A DNA stretch of 5,981 nucleotides from Lachnospiraceae bacterium (lineage in GTDB: Bacteria; Bacillota; Clostridia; Lachnospirales; Lachnospiraceae), in NCBI GenBank assembly GCA_024695225.1, contig JAILIO010000183.1, positions 1 through 5,981 on the forward strand, read 5' to 3'. The notes under the pieces are model-generated. The model ran no database searches. It was not told where the DNA came from and was given only the letters and a program-made list of their open reading frames with translations. Positions 1-5,981 of this stretch are shown here, piece by piece (within the stretch, counting starts at the first letter, position 1; each line of letters starts with the position of its first letter). A program made the translations under genes and the position numbers.

Positions 1-156
1 GATCCCGAATCCATGTCTGAAGGAGAGATCAGAAAGCTCAGGGAGAAACTGGAAAAACAGATGAAGAAGGCTGCTGCGGAACTTGATTTTGAAACTGCTG
101 CAGAACTCAGAGACCGTCTCTTTGAACTGAGCGGAAGAAAACATCGAAAAACTTAA
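1..156 (+). CDS. uvrB: UvrB C-terminus (partial), excinuclease ABC subunit B UVR domain
   Basis: This is the 3' end of uvrB, cut by the left window edge; frame 1 is open from base 1 to the TAA at 154-156 and gives 51 residues. UvrB is the helicase-like, damage-verifying subunit of bacterial nucleotide excision repair. It is loaded on DNA by UvrA and then recruits UvrC. The residues seen form the C-terminal UVR domain, a helical hairpin. It has the typical pattern of a charged first helix (GEIRKLREKLEKQM), the conserved turn LDFETAAELRD with its Phe and Ala-Ala pair, and a short basic tail. In known UvrB proteins this hairpin contacts the matching domain of UvrC. UvrC also carries a UVR motif, but there it lies inside the protein; a UVR motif right at the C-terminus, with uvrA downstream, points to UvrB. 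ATP-binding and helicase motifs lie outside the window, so their integrity cannot be judged. Confidence 0.92.
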   Translation, partial: DPESMSEGEIRKLREKLEKQMKKAAAELDFETAAELRDRLFELSGRKHRKT

Positions 157-162
157 GTGTGT

Positions 163-191
163 TTGATATAGATCCTGTTCTGATATACAAA
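163..191 (+). promoter_or_regulatory. Candidate promoter P1 upstream of the YetA-like gene
   Basis: TTGATA (163-168) is followed after 17 bases by TACAAA (186-191), a fair match to a sigma-A promoter. An overlapping alternative -10, TATACA at 184-189, carries an extended TG (181-182). The site starts only a few bases after the uvrB stop and could give the YetA-like gene transcription independent of uvrB. This is motif reading only, in AT-rich DNA where such matches arise by chance. Confidence 0.35.
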
Positions 192-201
192 AAATCAAGG
201 T

Positions 202-225
202 AAAATTATAACACGGTATAATTTT
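202..225 (+). promoter_or_regulatory. AT-rich inverted repeat overlapping a TATAAT box (candidate operator/promoter P2)
   Basis: AAAATTATA (202-210) and TATAATTTT (217-225) are perfect 9-base inverted arms around a 6-base spacer, ACACGG. The right arm contains a consensus -10 hexamer TATAAT (217-222), but the upstream -35 region (near 195-200, TCAAGG) is poor. A promoter with a weak -35 and a palindrome over its -10 is a common layout for a repressor or activator site. The arm is followed by TTTTT (222-226), so a weak uvrB terminator is an alternative reading, although an all-A/T stem would be unstable. If P2 is used, the leader before the ATG at 294 would be about 65 bases. Confidence 0.4.
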
Positions 226-276
226 TCAAAGACCTTTTCGCTTCGATATTTTTACATGTGATCCGCGATAAATTTC

Positions 277-285
277 AAGAGAGGG
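277..285 (+). promoter_or_regulatory. Ribosome binding site that sets the YetA-like start at 294
   Basis: AAGAGAGGG is a purine-rich Shine-Dalgarno-like run that ends 8 bases before ATG 294. The upstream in-frame GTG at 258 is preceded by T-rich sequence with no ribosome binding site, so translation from 294 is preferred. Confidence 0.65.
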
Positions 286-293
286 CAGATGCC

Positions 294-2609
294 ATGGAAG
301 AAAAATTTAGTTACGATATGATTTTTGAAAAACTCTATAAAGACGATCGCAAGGATGTGCCGGCGAGCATATGCGTCCCGTTCCCCCAGGGTGAGCTAAC
401 AGACGAAAGCTTCATAAATGTGCTGGACGGAGACAGGAAACTGCCGGTCCAGACAAAAGTGACGGCCAGGCACAAGGACGGATCCATAAAGTTTGTTATG
501 GTAAGATTTATTTGTGATCTGAAGGGAAACTCAAAAAATAAATTTACAATTAACTTCTCGGCATCGCAAAACGGTCATCAAAACAACCCTGCAGAGGGAG
601 ATATCGAGGGCGAAGAACTCAGAGATGGCAAAAACAATAACACATGTTTGGCAATAAAAGCAGATGACGCCGTGGAAATAAACACAGGCGTTATTAAAAT
701 GTCTGTCCGGGACGGTTCAGAAAAAATGTTTGCTGCATTCGAGTCTGCCGAGGGCTTATTTACCCCTTCCGAGATAAGCGGCCCGATTTTCAGCGAGGCC
801 GGGAACACATATAAGACCATATTTGATCTCTGGGAGATAGAAGAAAACGGTCCTCTGTACTGCAGGGTGACGGGAAGGGGACATTTTGCAGGTGTAAAGG
901 ATATCCATTTTGAGCTCCGCCTGGATCTCTTTCAGGGAAAATCTTACATTGACATTCGATCCAGACTTATAAATACTACGCCTGACAGGATAACTCCGGA
1001 CAGTTGGTATTTCCGGGTTTTGGGAAATCAAGGGAAAAAAGCCTTGAGGACTCTTTCCGGCAGGTCCAATTACCGTACGACGTTCAAAGAAAGCAGCGAG
1101 GCAGGGCTCCTTACGGAAAAAGCGGAAGCTTCAGATGTGATCAGCATCGCAAGTGAAATGATGAACGAAACATTCTACGGCACATTCTTTTCCGATTCAA
1201 CCTGGGAAGACGGCGGGGTGACTGCGGTCATACACCGGGCTTTTCAGAATTTTCCAAAGACTCTCACAGCGTCAGACAGGGAAGTGAAGATATACCTGAT
1301 ACCTGAAGTAAATGAAGGATGCGGGCTGAACAATACAGAAAAGGTACAAACAGCTGCCAGGGTTTCACTTGGTTCCGGAATGTCCCGGGAGCAGAGATTC
1401 CTTTTATATTTGCACGGACCTGAAGAAGACAGGGACAGCATAGATGACCTGGCTCTTATTTATCAGATGCCTGACATCCCCTGTCTGCCGAGGGAGGTTT
1501 ACAAAAGGGCCGGAGTGATCCCGGACATAATAGAAGAAAGAGAACAGGTGGACAGTGACTTTGAATATGCCCTCATCAACATGGCAGACGGTCATTCACG
1601 GACATACGGAATGATGAATTTCGGGGATGTGCCGGATATGGGATATACCATACAGGGCAGAGGAAAAGGAAGGCTTGTCTGGTCAAACAATGAGTACGAC
1701 TACCCCCATGCCATGTTCCTGATGTATATGAGGAGCGGAGAGCGCAGATATCTGGATTGCGCGTGCGTGGCAGCAAGCCACTGGATGGATGTGGATGTCT
1801 GTCATTATTCCACAGATCCATACAGGATAGGGGGTCAGTGGGAACACTGCGCAGGACATATAGAGGGACAGGTGATGGCCTGCTCACATGAATGGGTGGA
1901 AGGGCTGCTGGATATGTGGCATTTTACAGGAGACAGGAGAGCCTATGACACTGCCATAGGTATAGGAGAAAACGTCCGTAAACTCCTGACCCTTCCCGAA
2001 TACAGGACTCCCGGCGCGTCCAGCGCCAGGGAAAACGGCTGGGCTCTGAGAACGCTCACAGCCCTGTACGCCGAAACCTGGGATGAGAGCTGGCTCTCTG
2101 AATGTGAGAGGATAGTGGATATTTTCCACAGTTGGGAAGAAAAGTTCGGGGCGTTCCTGTCACCCTACACAGACAATACGCAGATAAGAGTCCCCTTTAT
2201 GATCGCTGTGGCGATCGGGTCTCTGATGAGATATTACAGGCTTTTCCCCGATGAAAAACTGAAGGGGCTTATCGTGAGGGCTGCAGAGGATATTGTGGAC
2301 AACTGTGTCCTTGAGTGCGGAGGCTTCTATTACAAGGAGATGGCCCCTTTGAAGAGACTGTCGCTGAACCCTCTCCCTCTGGAAGCCATGGCCATCGGAT
2401 ATGAACTCACAGGAGACAGGAAATTCCTGGAAGCCGGGTATGTAACCTATAAAAACATTATAAAAAATGCCGGACAGGGCAACATCGGACCCAGAAAGAT
2501 AGTGGAGGACGCAGTGATAGAGGAAGGTCGGAGCACGAAAAACTTCGCCCAGGTATTTCTTCCCCTGACCTTGTACCACAAGGCTCTCGTGTGGGAAGGC
2601 ATGATATAG
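294..2609 (+). CDS. PcRGLX/YetA-like RIFT-barrel family protein, probable carbohydrate-active enzyme
   Basis: A 771-residue protein that I place in the PcRGLX/YetA family from its sequence pattern. The family includes an exolytic rhamnogalacturonan lyase from Penicillium chrysogenum (polysaccharide lyase family 26) and Bacillus subtilis YetA, encoded near pectin-use genes. Numbering is from ATG 294. The N-terminal RIFT-barrel part shows VPFPQGEL (28-35) and LPVQTKVTARHKDGSIKFV (50-68), typical of the family's PVQ...DGS motif. A beta-rich central region follows. The C-terminal alpha/alpha toroid (from roughly residue 420) carries conserved clusters NNEYD (465-469), HWMDVDVCH (496-504), HIEG (522-525) and SHEWVEGLLD (531-540). 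No signal peptide or membrane segment is visible; the start is charged, so the protein is probably cytosolic and would act on imported oligosaccharides. It lies between uvrB and uvrA on the same strand, with no transporter or other sugar gene in view. The in-frame GTG at 258 would add 12 residues but lacks a ribosome binding site. Family placement is fairly sure; lyase activity and substrate are inference, since most members are untested. Confidence 0.82.
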   Translation: MEEKFSYDMIFEKLYKDDRKDVPASICVPFPQGELTDESFINVLDGDRKLPVQTKVTARHKDGSIKFVMVRFICDLKGNSKNKFTINFSASQNGHQNNPAEGDIEGEELRDGKNNNTCLAIKADDAVEINTGVIKMSVRDGSEKMFAAFESAEGLFTPSEISGPIFSEAGNTYKTIFDLWEIEENGPLYCRVTGRGHFAGVKDIHFELRLDLFQGKSYIDIRSRLINTTPDRITPDSWYFRVLGNQGKKALRTLSGRSNYRTTFKESSEAGLLTEKAEASDVISIASEMMNETFYGTFFSDSTWEDGGVTAVIHRAFQNFPKTLTASDREVKIYLIPEVNEGCGLNNTEKVQTAARVSLGSGMSREQRFLLYLHGPEEDRDSIDDLALIYQMPDIPCLPREVYKRAGVIPDIIEEREQVDSDFEYALINMADGHSRTYGMMNFGDVPDMGYTIQGRGKGRLVWSNNEYDYPHAMFLMYMRSGERRYLDCACVAASHWMDVDVCHYSTDPYRIGGQWEHCAGHIEGQVMACSHEWVEGLLDMWHFTGDRRAYDTAIGIGENVRKLLTLPEYRTPGASSARENGWALRTLTALYAETWDESWLSECERIVDIFHSWEEKFGAFLSPYTDNTQIRVPFMIAVAIGSLMRYYRLFPDEKLKGLIVRAAEDIVDNCVLECGGFYYKEMAPLKRLSLNPLPLEAMAIGYELTGDRKFLEAGYVTYKNIIKNAGQGNIGPRKIVEDAVIEEGRSTKNFAQVFLPLTLYHKALVWEGMI

Positions 2610-2715
2610 TTTTCTGCGTTTCCGAGGGAGAGACCCTGCCTGCAAATGAAGGAAAGACATTTTAAAGGATATTTCTAAGAGAGAAAAATGTATAGCGGAA
2701 AATCCGGCCGGGTAG

Positions 2716-2721
2716 TATAAT
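2716..2721 (+). promoter_or_regulatory. Candidate -10 box for uvrA
   Basis: A consensus TATAAT lies 146 bases upstream of the chosen uvrA ATG. The expected -35 region (about 2692-2698, ATAGCGG) does not resemble TTGACA and there is no TG extension, so the promoter would be weak or need an activator. If used, it would give a leader of roughly 140 bases that includes the whole repeat region at 2778-2860. I see no terminator after the YetA-like gene, so readthrough from upstream is an alternative. Confidence 0.35.
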
Positions 2722-2777
2722 CACCGAATGCGCTGCGAAAAGGGCGTGCAGAGCCGGCAGATCCGGATGATATACAG

Positions 2778-2810
2778 GTGACCGGCATGGGTTATGGGCA
2801 TGCCGGTCAT
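2778..2810 (+). promoter_or_regulatory. Perfect inverted repeat (hairpin) in the uvrA leader
   Basis: TGACCGGCATG (2779-2789) and CATGCCGGTCA (2799-2809) are perfect 11-base inverted arms around a 9-base loop, GGTTATGGG. The G at 2778 and T at 2810 would add a G-U pair in RNA. The GC-rich stem should be stable. No T-run follows, so it is not an intrinsic terminator. The left arm can also pair, over 12 bases, with the second repeat copy at 2841-2852. It could be an RNA regulatory element, an operator for a dimeric DNA-binding protein, or part of a dispersed intergenic repeat. Confidence 0.65.
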
Positions 2811-2860
2811 AAGTTTGGAAGGAAACGGCACAGGAATAAGCATGCCGGTCACAAGTTTGG
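2798..2860 (+). repeat. Two-copy direct repeat upstream of uvrA
   Basis: The 21-base segment at 2798-2818 recurs at 2840-2860 with one difference (T2810 versus C2852). The core of each copy is GCATGCCGGTC followed by an A-rich step and AAGTTTGG. The period is 42 bases. The second copy ends within the uvrA ribosome binding site. Because 42 is a multiple of three and the frame is open, both copies would read HAGHKFG if translated, but I prefer to treat this as untranslated leader. The function is unknown. Confidence 0.8.
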
Positions 2861-2864
2861 AGGA
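2859..2864 (+). promoter_or_regulatory. Ribosome binding site that sets the uvrA start at 2868
   Basis: GGAGGA is a strong Shine-Dalgarno match that ends 3 bases before ATG 2868, a slightly short spacing. A second in-frame ATG at 2880 lies 15 bases downstream and is a less likely alternative. The upstream in-frame GTG 2778 and ATG 2787 have no comparable site. Confidence 0.75.
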
Positions 2865-2867
2865 AGC

Positions 2868-5705
2868 ATGACACAGAAGATGAGGCCACAGGGCTATATA
2901 AAGATCAGAGGAGCCAGGGAACATAATCTGAAAGACCTGAACGTGGATATTCCCAGAGGCGAACTGGTGGTGCTCACCGGCCTTTCCGGGTCGGGGAAAT
3001 CATCACTTGCGTTTGACACAATATACGCCGAGGGGCAGAGAAGATATATGCAGTCCCTGTCTTCCTACGCCCGTATGTTTTTGGGACAGATGGAGAAACC
3101 GGACGTGGATTCCATAGAAGGGCTGCCCCCCGCCATATCCATAGATCAGAAATCAACCAACAGAAACCCCAGATCCACCGTGGGAACCGTCACGGAGATC
3201 TACGATTACATGAGACTGCTGTACGCCAGGATTGGTACTCCCCATTGCCCGGAATGCGGAAGGGAGATCAAAAGACAGACCGTGGACCAGATGACTGACA
3301 GGATCATGAGGATGGAAGAGGGGACAAAGATCCAGCTTTTGGCGCCTGTGGTGCTGGGCAAAAAGGGCCGCCATGAAAAGGTGCTGGAAAACGCAAGAAA
3401 AGCCGGTTATGTCAGAGCCAGGGTGGATGGAAATATGTACGATCTGTCCGAAGATATCGAACTGGACAAAAACATAAAGCACACCATCGAGATAGTGGTG
3501 GACAGACTTGCGGTGAAAGACGGCATCCAGAGGAGACTCACCGATTCCATCGAAAACGTCATGAAGCTTTCCGGCGGAAGGCTTATGGTGGATGTGGTTG
3601 ATGGCAAACCCATCCTAATGTCCGACTCTTACACATGTCCCTACGACGGCACATCCATTGGAGAGATAGAGCCCAGGACATTTTCCTTCAACAATCCCTT
3701 CGGAGCCTGTCCGGAGTGCGCAGGACTGGGCTACCGCATGGAGTTTGACATGGAACTCATGGTGCCCGATGAGAGCCTTTCCATAAATGAAGGCGCTATC
3801 AGGGTCCTTGGCTGGCAGTCTTCAAAAAAGGACGGCTCCTTCAGCCATGCCCTCCTGGAAGCCCTTTCAAAGAAATTCAAATTTTCACTGGACACCCCCT
3901 GGGAAAAGCTCACCCCCAAGGTGAGATCCATCCTGACAGACGGGACCGATGTGTCGGTAGATGTCCACTATGAGGGGCAGAGAGGCAGGGGCGTCTACCC
4001 CATAGCCTTCGAAGGTCTGATCGAGAACACCCGCCGCAGATACAGGGAATCCACTGAGAATGGGAAAGCTGAGTACGAACAGTACATGAGGATCACGCCC
4101 TGCAAGGAATGCGGCGGCAAACGACTGAAAAAAGAAGCTTTGGCAGTCACCATATGCGATGTGAATATCCATGATGTCACGTCCATGCCCATCAGAAAGC
4201 TGAAAGAATATTTGGATGGGATCAACCTGACAAAGCAGCAGCATCTAATAGGAGATCTGCTTCTGAAGGAAATAAGGTCAAGGGTTGATTTCCTTGCAGA
4301 TGTGGGCCTTGATTACCTGACACTTGCCAGGTCTGCGGCCACCCTGTCCGGCGGCGAAGCACAGAGGATAAGGCTGGCGACCCAGATAGGCTCAGGCCTT
4401 GTGGGGGTCTGCTACATACTGGACGAACCCAGCATCGGCCTGCATCAGAGAGATAACGGAAAACTTCTGGGGACCCTTAAGCACCTGAGGGACCTTGGAA
4501 ACACGGTGATCGTGGTGGAACATGACGAAGAGACCATGCGGGAAGCGGATCACATCGTGGATATAGGCCCCGGGGCAGGCAGAAACGGCGGAGAGCTGGT
4601 GGCCCAGGGGACGGTGGAAGAGGTGATGAATGCTCCCGGTTCTGTCACCGGCAGATATCTGTCGGGAAAGCTCAGGATCGATGTACCAAAGAAAAGAAGG
4701 ACACCTTCAGGATATCTCGAGGTGAAGGGCGCCCGGGAACACAACCTGAAGAATATAGATGTTAAGATACCTCTCAGGGTCTTTACATGCGTCACAGGGG
4801 TCTCCGGCTCGGGAAAATCATCCCTTGTAAATGAGATCCTGTATAAGTCCCTTGCAAAGAAACTGAACCGGGCGGTGACCATTCCCGGAGAACATGACAG
4901 GATCCGTGGGACGGAGGAACTGGACAAGGTGATAGACATAGACCAGTCCCCTATCGGAAGGACGCCCAGGTCAAATCCCGCCACTTATACAGGGGTATTC
5001 GACCTGATAAGAGATCTCTTCGCCCAGACCCAGGACGCCAGGAGCATGGGTTACACCAAGGGCAGGTTCTCATTTAACGTAAAGGGCGGGCGGTGCGAGG
5101 CCTGCGCCGGAGACGGCATCAAGAAGATAGAGATGCATTTCATGCCGGATATCTATGTGCCTTGCGAGGTCTGTAACGGGAAAAGGTACAACAGGGAGAC
5201 CCTGGAAGTGCGCTACAAGGGCAAGAATATCTACGAAGTGCTGGATATGACGGTGGAGGAGGCGCTGGAATTCTTTTCAAACGTCCCCAAGATCAAAGAC
5301 AAGATACAGACCATGTATGATGTGGGGCTGGGGTATGTGAAACTGGGACAGCCATCCACCGAACTCTCCGGCGGTGAGGCCCAGAGGATAAAGCTGGCTT
5401 CGGAACTGGCCAGAAGAGCCACCGGCAGGACCATTTACATCCTGGATGAACCCACCACGGGCCTTCATTTTGCGGATGTGAAAAAGCTCATAGAAATGCT
5501 CCAGAGGCTCACTGAGGCCGGAAATACGGTGCTGGTGATAGAGCACAATCTGGATGTGATAAAGACTGCCGACTACATCATAGATATGGGACCTGAGGGG
5601 GGAGAGTACGGCGGCACGGTCATAGCTTCCGGCACGCCCGAGCAGGTCTCCCGGGTGAAGGAGTCCTACACCGGAAGCTTCCTGAAAAAACTTCTGGGCA
5701 AATAA
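2868..5705 (+). CDS. uvrA: UvrA, excinuclease ABC subunit A
   Basis: A complete 945-residue UvrA, the usual length, numbered from ATG 2868. UvrA is a dimeric twin-ABC ATPase that finds damaged DNA and loads UvrB in nucleotide excision repair. First ABC half: Walker A GLSGSGKSS (38-46, K44), signature LSGGEAQR (from 493), Walker B YILDEPSIGLH (D519, E520) and switch H552. Second half: Walker A GVSGSGKSS (K650), signature LSGGEAQR (from 833), Walker B YILDEPTTGLH (D860, E861) and switch H893. The UvrB-binding region falls between CPEC (C127/C130) and C257; the insertion domain falls between CPEC (C281/C284) and CKEC (C412/C415). The C-terminal zinc module C743/C746-C766/C769 is complete. One usual CxxC pair reads C257-P-Y-D260, with Asp in place of Cys. 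The frame stays open upstream to 2721, so an N-terminal extension (for example from GTG 2778, 30 residues) is possible but lacks a ribosome binding site and is unlike known UvrA starts. The gene sits 258 bases after the YetA-like gene. Confidence 0.97.
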   Translation: MTQKMRPQGYIKIRGAREHNLKDLNVDIPRGELVVLTGLSGSGKSSLAFDTIYAEGQRRYMQSLSSYARMFLGQMEKPDVDSIEGLPPAISIDQKSTNRNPRSTVGTVTEIYDYMRLLYARIGTPHCPECGREIKRQTVDQMTDRIMRMEEGTKIQLLAPVVLGKKGRHEKVLENARKAGYVRARVDGNMYDLSEDIELDKNIKHTIEIVVDRLAVKDGIQRRLTDSIENVMKLSGGRLMVDVVDGKPILMSDSYTCPYDGTSIGEIEPRTFSFNNPFGACPECAGLGYRMEFDMELMVPDESLSINEGAIRVLGWQSSKKDGSFSHALLEALSKKFKFSLDTPWEKLTPKVRSILTDGTDVSVDVHYEGQRGRGVYPIAFEGLIENTRRRYRESTENGKAEYEQYMRITPCKECGGKRLKKEALAVTICDVNIHDVTSMPIRKLKEYLDGINLTKQQHLIGDLLLKEIRSRVDFLADVGLDYLTLARSAATLSGGEAQRIRLATQIGSGLVGVCYILDEPSIGLHQRDNGKLLGTLKHLRDLGNTVIVVEHDEETMREADHIVDIGPGAGRNGGELVAQGTVEEVMNAPGSVTGRYLSGKLRIDVPKKRRTPSGYLEVKGAREHNLKNIDVKIPLRVFTCVTGVSGSGKSSLVNEILYKSLAKKLNRAVTIPGEHDRIRGTEELDKVIDIDQSPIGRTPRSNPATYTGVFDLIRDLFAQTQDARSMGYTKGRFSFNVKGGRCEACAGDGIKKIEMHFMPDIYVPCEVCNGKRYNRETLEVRYKGKNIYEVLDMTVEEALEFFSNVPKIKDKIQTMYDVGLGYVKLGQPSTELSGGEAQRIKLASELARRATGRTIYILDEPTTGLHFADVKKLIEMLQRLTEAGNTVLVIEHNLDVIKTADYIIDMGPEGGEYGGTVIASGTPEQVSRVKESYTGSFLKKLLGK

Positions 5706-5794
5706 ACGCACCCAGGCGGAAAACTCCATCCTGCAGATGTGAATGCCTTCTGCAGTAAAACGATATCCTGCACAGAAAAAATGTCTGTTCATGC

Positions 5795-5827
5795 AGCCCA
5801 TCACAATATCTTGTGGCATGGCTTTTT
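5795..5827 (+). terminator. Probable intrinsic terminator of uvrA
   Basis: An imperfect hairpin starts 90 bases after the uvrA stop. CACAA (5802-5806) pairs with TTGTG (5811-5815) around a TATC loop, and AGCC (5795-5798) pairs with GGCT (5820-5823), with a small internal mismatch or bulge between them. A T-run (5823-5827) follows at once. The stem is interrupted, so efficiency may be modest. The position between uvrA and a separate promoter for the next gene fits termination. Confidence 0.55.
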
Positions 5828-5842
5828 ACAGCACTAATCGTC

Positions 5843-5870
5843 TTGAAATGCTGCGGGATTAAGGTATAAT
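5843..5870 (+). promoter_or_regulatory. Sigma-A type promoter of the mreB-like gene
   Basis: TTGAAA (5843-5848), a 16-base spacer and a perfect TATAAT (5865-5870) form the best promoter match in the window. Transcription would begin near 5877, leaving a leader of about 34 bases before the ATG at 5911. It lies just after the probable uvrA terminator, which supports an independent transcription unit. Confidence 0.75.
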
Positions 5871-5910
5871 ATTCAAGCCATTGATGACTGTTTTTAGAAG
5901 GGGAGGGAAT

Positions 5911-5981
5911 ATGCCTTCATTTACGGATATAGGAATAGATCTGGGCACCGCCAGCGTGCTCGTGTACATAAGGGGGAGGGG
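5911..5981 (+). CDS. mreB: MreB/Mbl-family actin-like rod-shape protein (partial, N-terminus)
   Basis: Only the first 23 codons are present; the gene runs off the right edge. The visible residues include TDIGIDLGTASVLVYIRGR. This matches the start of bacterial actins: GIDLGT (8-13) is the phosphate-1 ATP-binding loop, followed by the beta-hairpin ending in a basic GKG-like turn. MreB and Mbl polymerise under the membrane and guide the peptidoglycan synthesis machinery for rod shape. The 'DIGIDLGTA-VL' form is somewhat closer to Bacillus Mbl than to MreB, but the fragment is too short to decide between paralogues. A strong ribosome binding site, GGGGAGGG (5900-5907), precedes the ATG by 3 bases, and a good promoter lies 40 bases upstream. 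Confidence 0.88.
   Translation, partial: MPSFTDIGIDLGTASVLVYIRGR

Noticed and set aside
258..293. GTG start at 258 for the YetA-like gene
   Set aside because: The sequence before it is T-rich with no Shine-Dalgarno match, while ATG 294 has AAGAGAGGG at good spacing and the family similarity begins after it.
2623..2636. AGGG-AGAGA-CCCT mini hairpin after the YetA-like stop as a terminator
   Set aside because: The stem is only four pairs and no T-run follows, so it does not qualify as an intrinsic terminator.
2728..2781. Short + strand reading frame of 17 codons ending in the left hairpin arm, a possible leader peptide
   Set aside because: It has no ribosome binding site and would start at or beside the predicted transcription start; there is no run of one amino acid that would suggest attenuation.
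2662..2924. Minus-strand reading frames across the uvrA leader
   Set aside because: They overlap the start of uvrA on the opposite strand, repeat short segments because of the direct repeat, and show no recognisable domain or convincing ribosome binding site.
5731..5755. Hairpin from CTGCAGA/TCTGCAG after uvrA as its terminator
   Set aside because: The 7-base stem has an 11-base loop and is followed by TAAAACG rather than a T-run. The structure at 5795-5827 is a better candidate.
3153..5819. Several long minus-strand reading frames opposite uvrA
   Set aside because: They are antisense shadows of a well-conserved gene; none shows a known family motif, and the sense strand carries complete UvrA motifs throughout.

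Overview
The window looks like chromosomal DNA from a low-to-mid GC Firmicute, most likely an anaerobic Clostridia (Lachnospiraceae/Eubacteriales type). The evidence is the heavy AGA/AGG arginine codon use, G-rich Shine-Dalgarno sites, Firmicute-like UvrB and UvrA sequences, and an Mbl/MreB-type start with the 'DIGIDLGTA' signature. I cannot name the species from sequence alone.

All genes read on the + strand. Positions 1-156 are the last 51 codons of uvrB, covering its C-terminal UVR domain. A 137-base gap follows with candidate promoters and an AT-rich inverted repeat lying on a TATAAT box. A complete 771-codon gene (294-2609) comes next. It encodes a cytosolic protein of the PcRGLX/YetA family (RIFT-barrel, beta-sandwich, alpha/alpha toroid), a family that includes an exolytic rhamnogalacturonan lyase. 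A 258-base gap follows, with a weak promoter candidate and a repeat-rich leader that can fold in two alternative ways. Then comes complete uvrA (2868-5705, 945 codons). Downstream are a probable intrinsic terminator, a good sigma-A type promoter (TTGAAA-16-TATAAT) and the first 23 codons of an MreB/Mbl actin-like cell-shape gene, which runs off the window.

UvrA and UvrB act together in nucleotide excision repair, and their genes are often adjacent in Firmicutes. Here a carbohydrate-active-enzyme-like gene with no evident link to DNA repair sits between them. The MreB-type gene has its own promoter and is probably an independent unit. I see no mobile element, CRISPR array, tRNA or rRNA. The points most worth a second look are the YetA-like gene between uvrB and uvrA, the repeated, foldable uvrA leader, and an Asp in place of a zinc-ligand Cys in UvrA.
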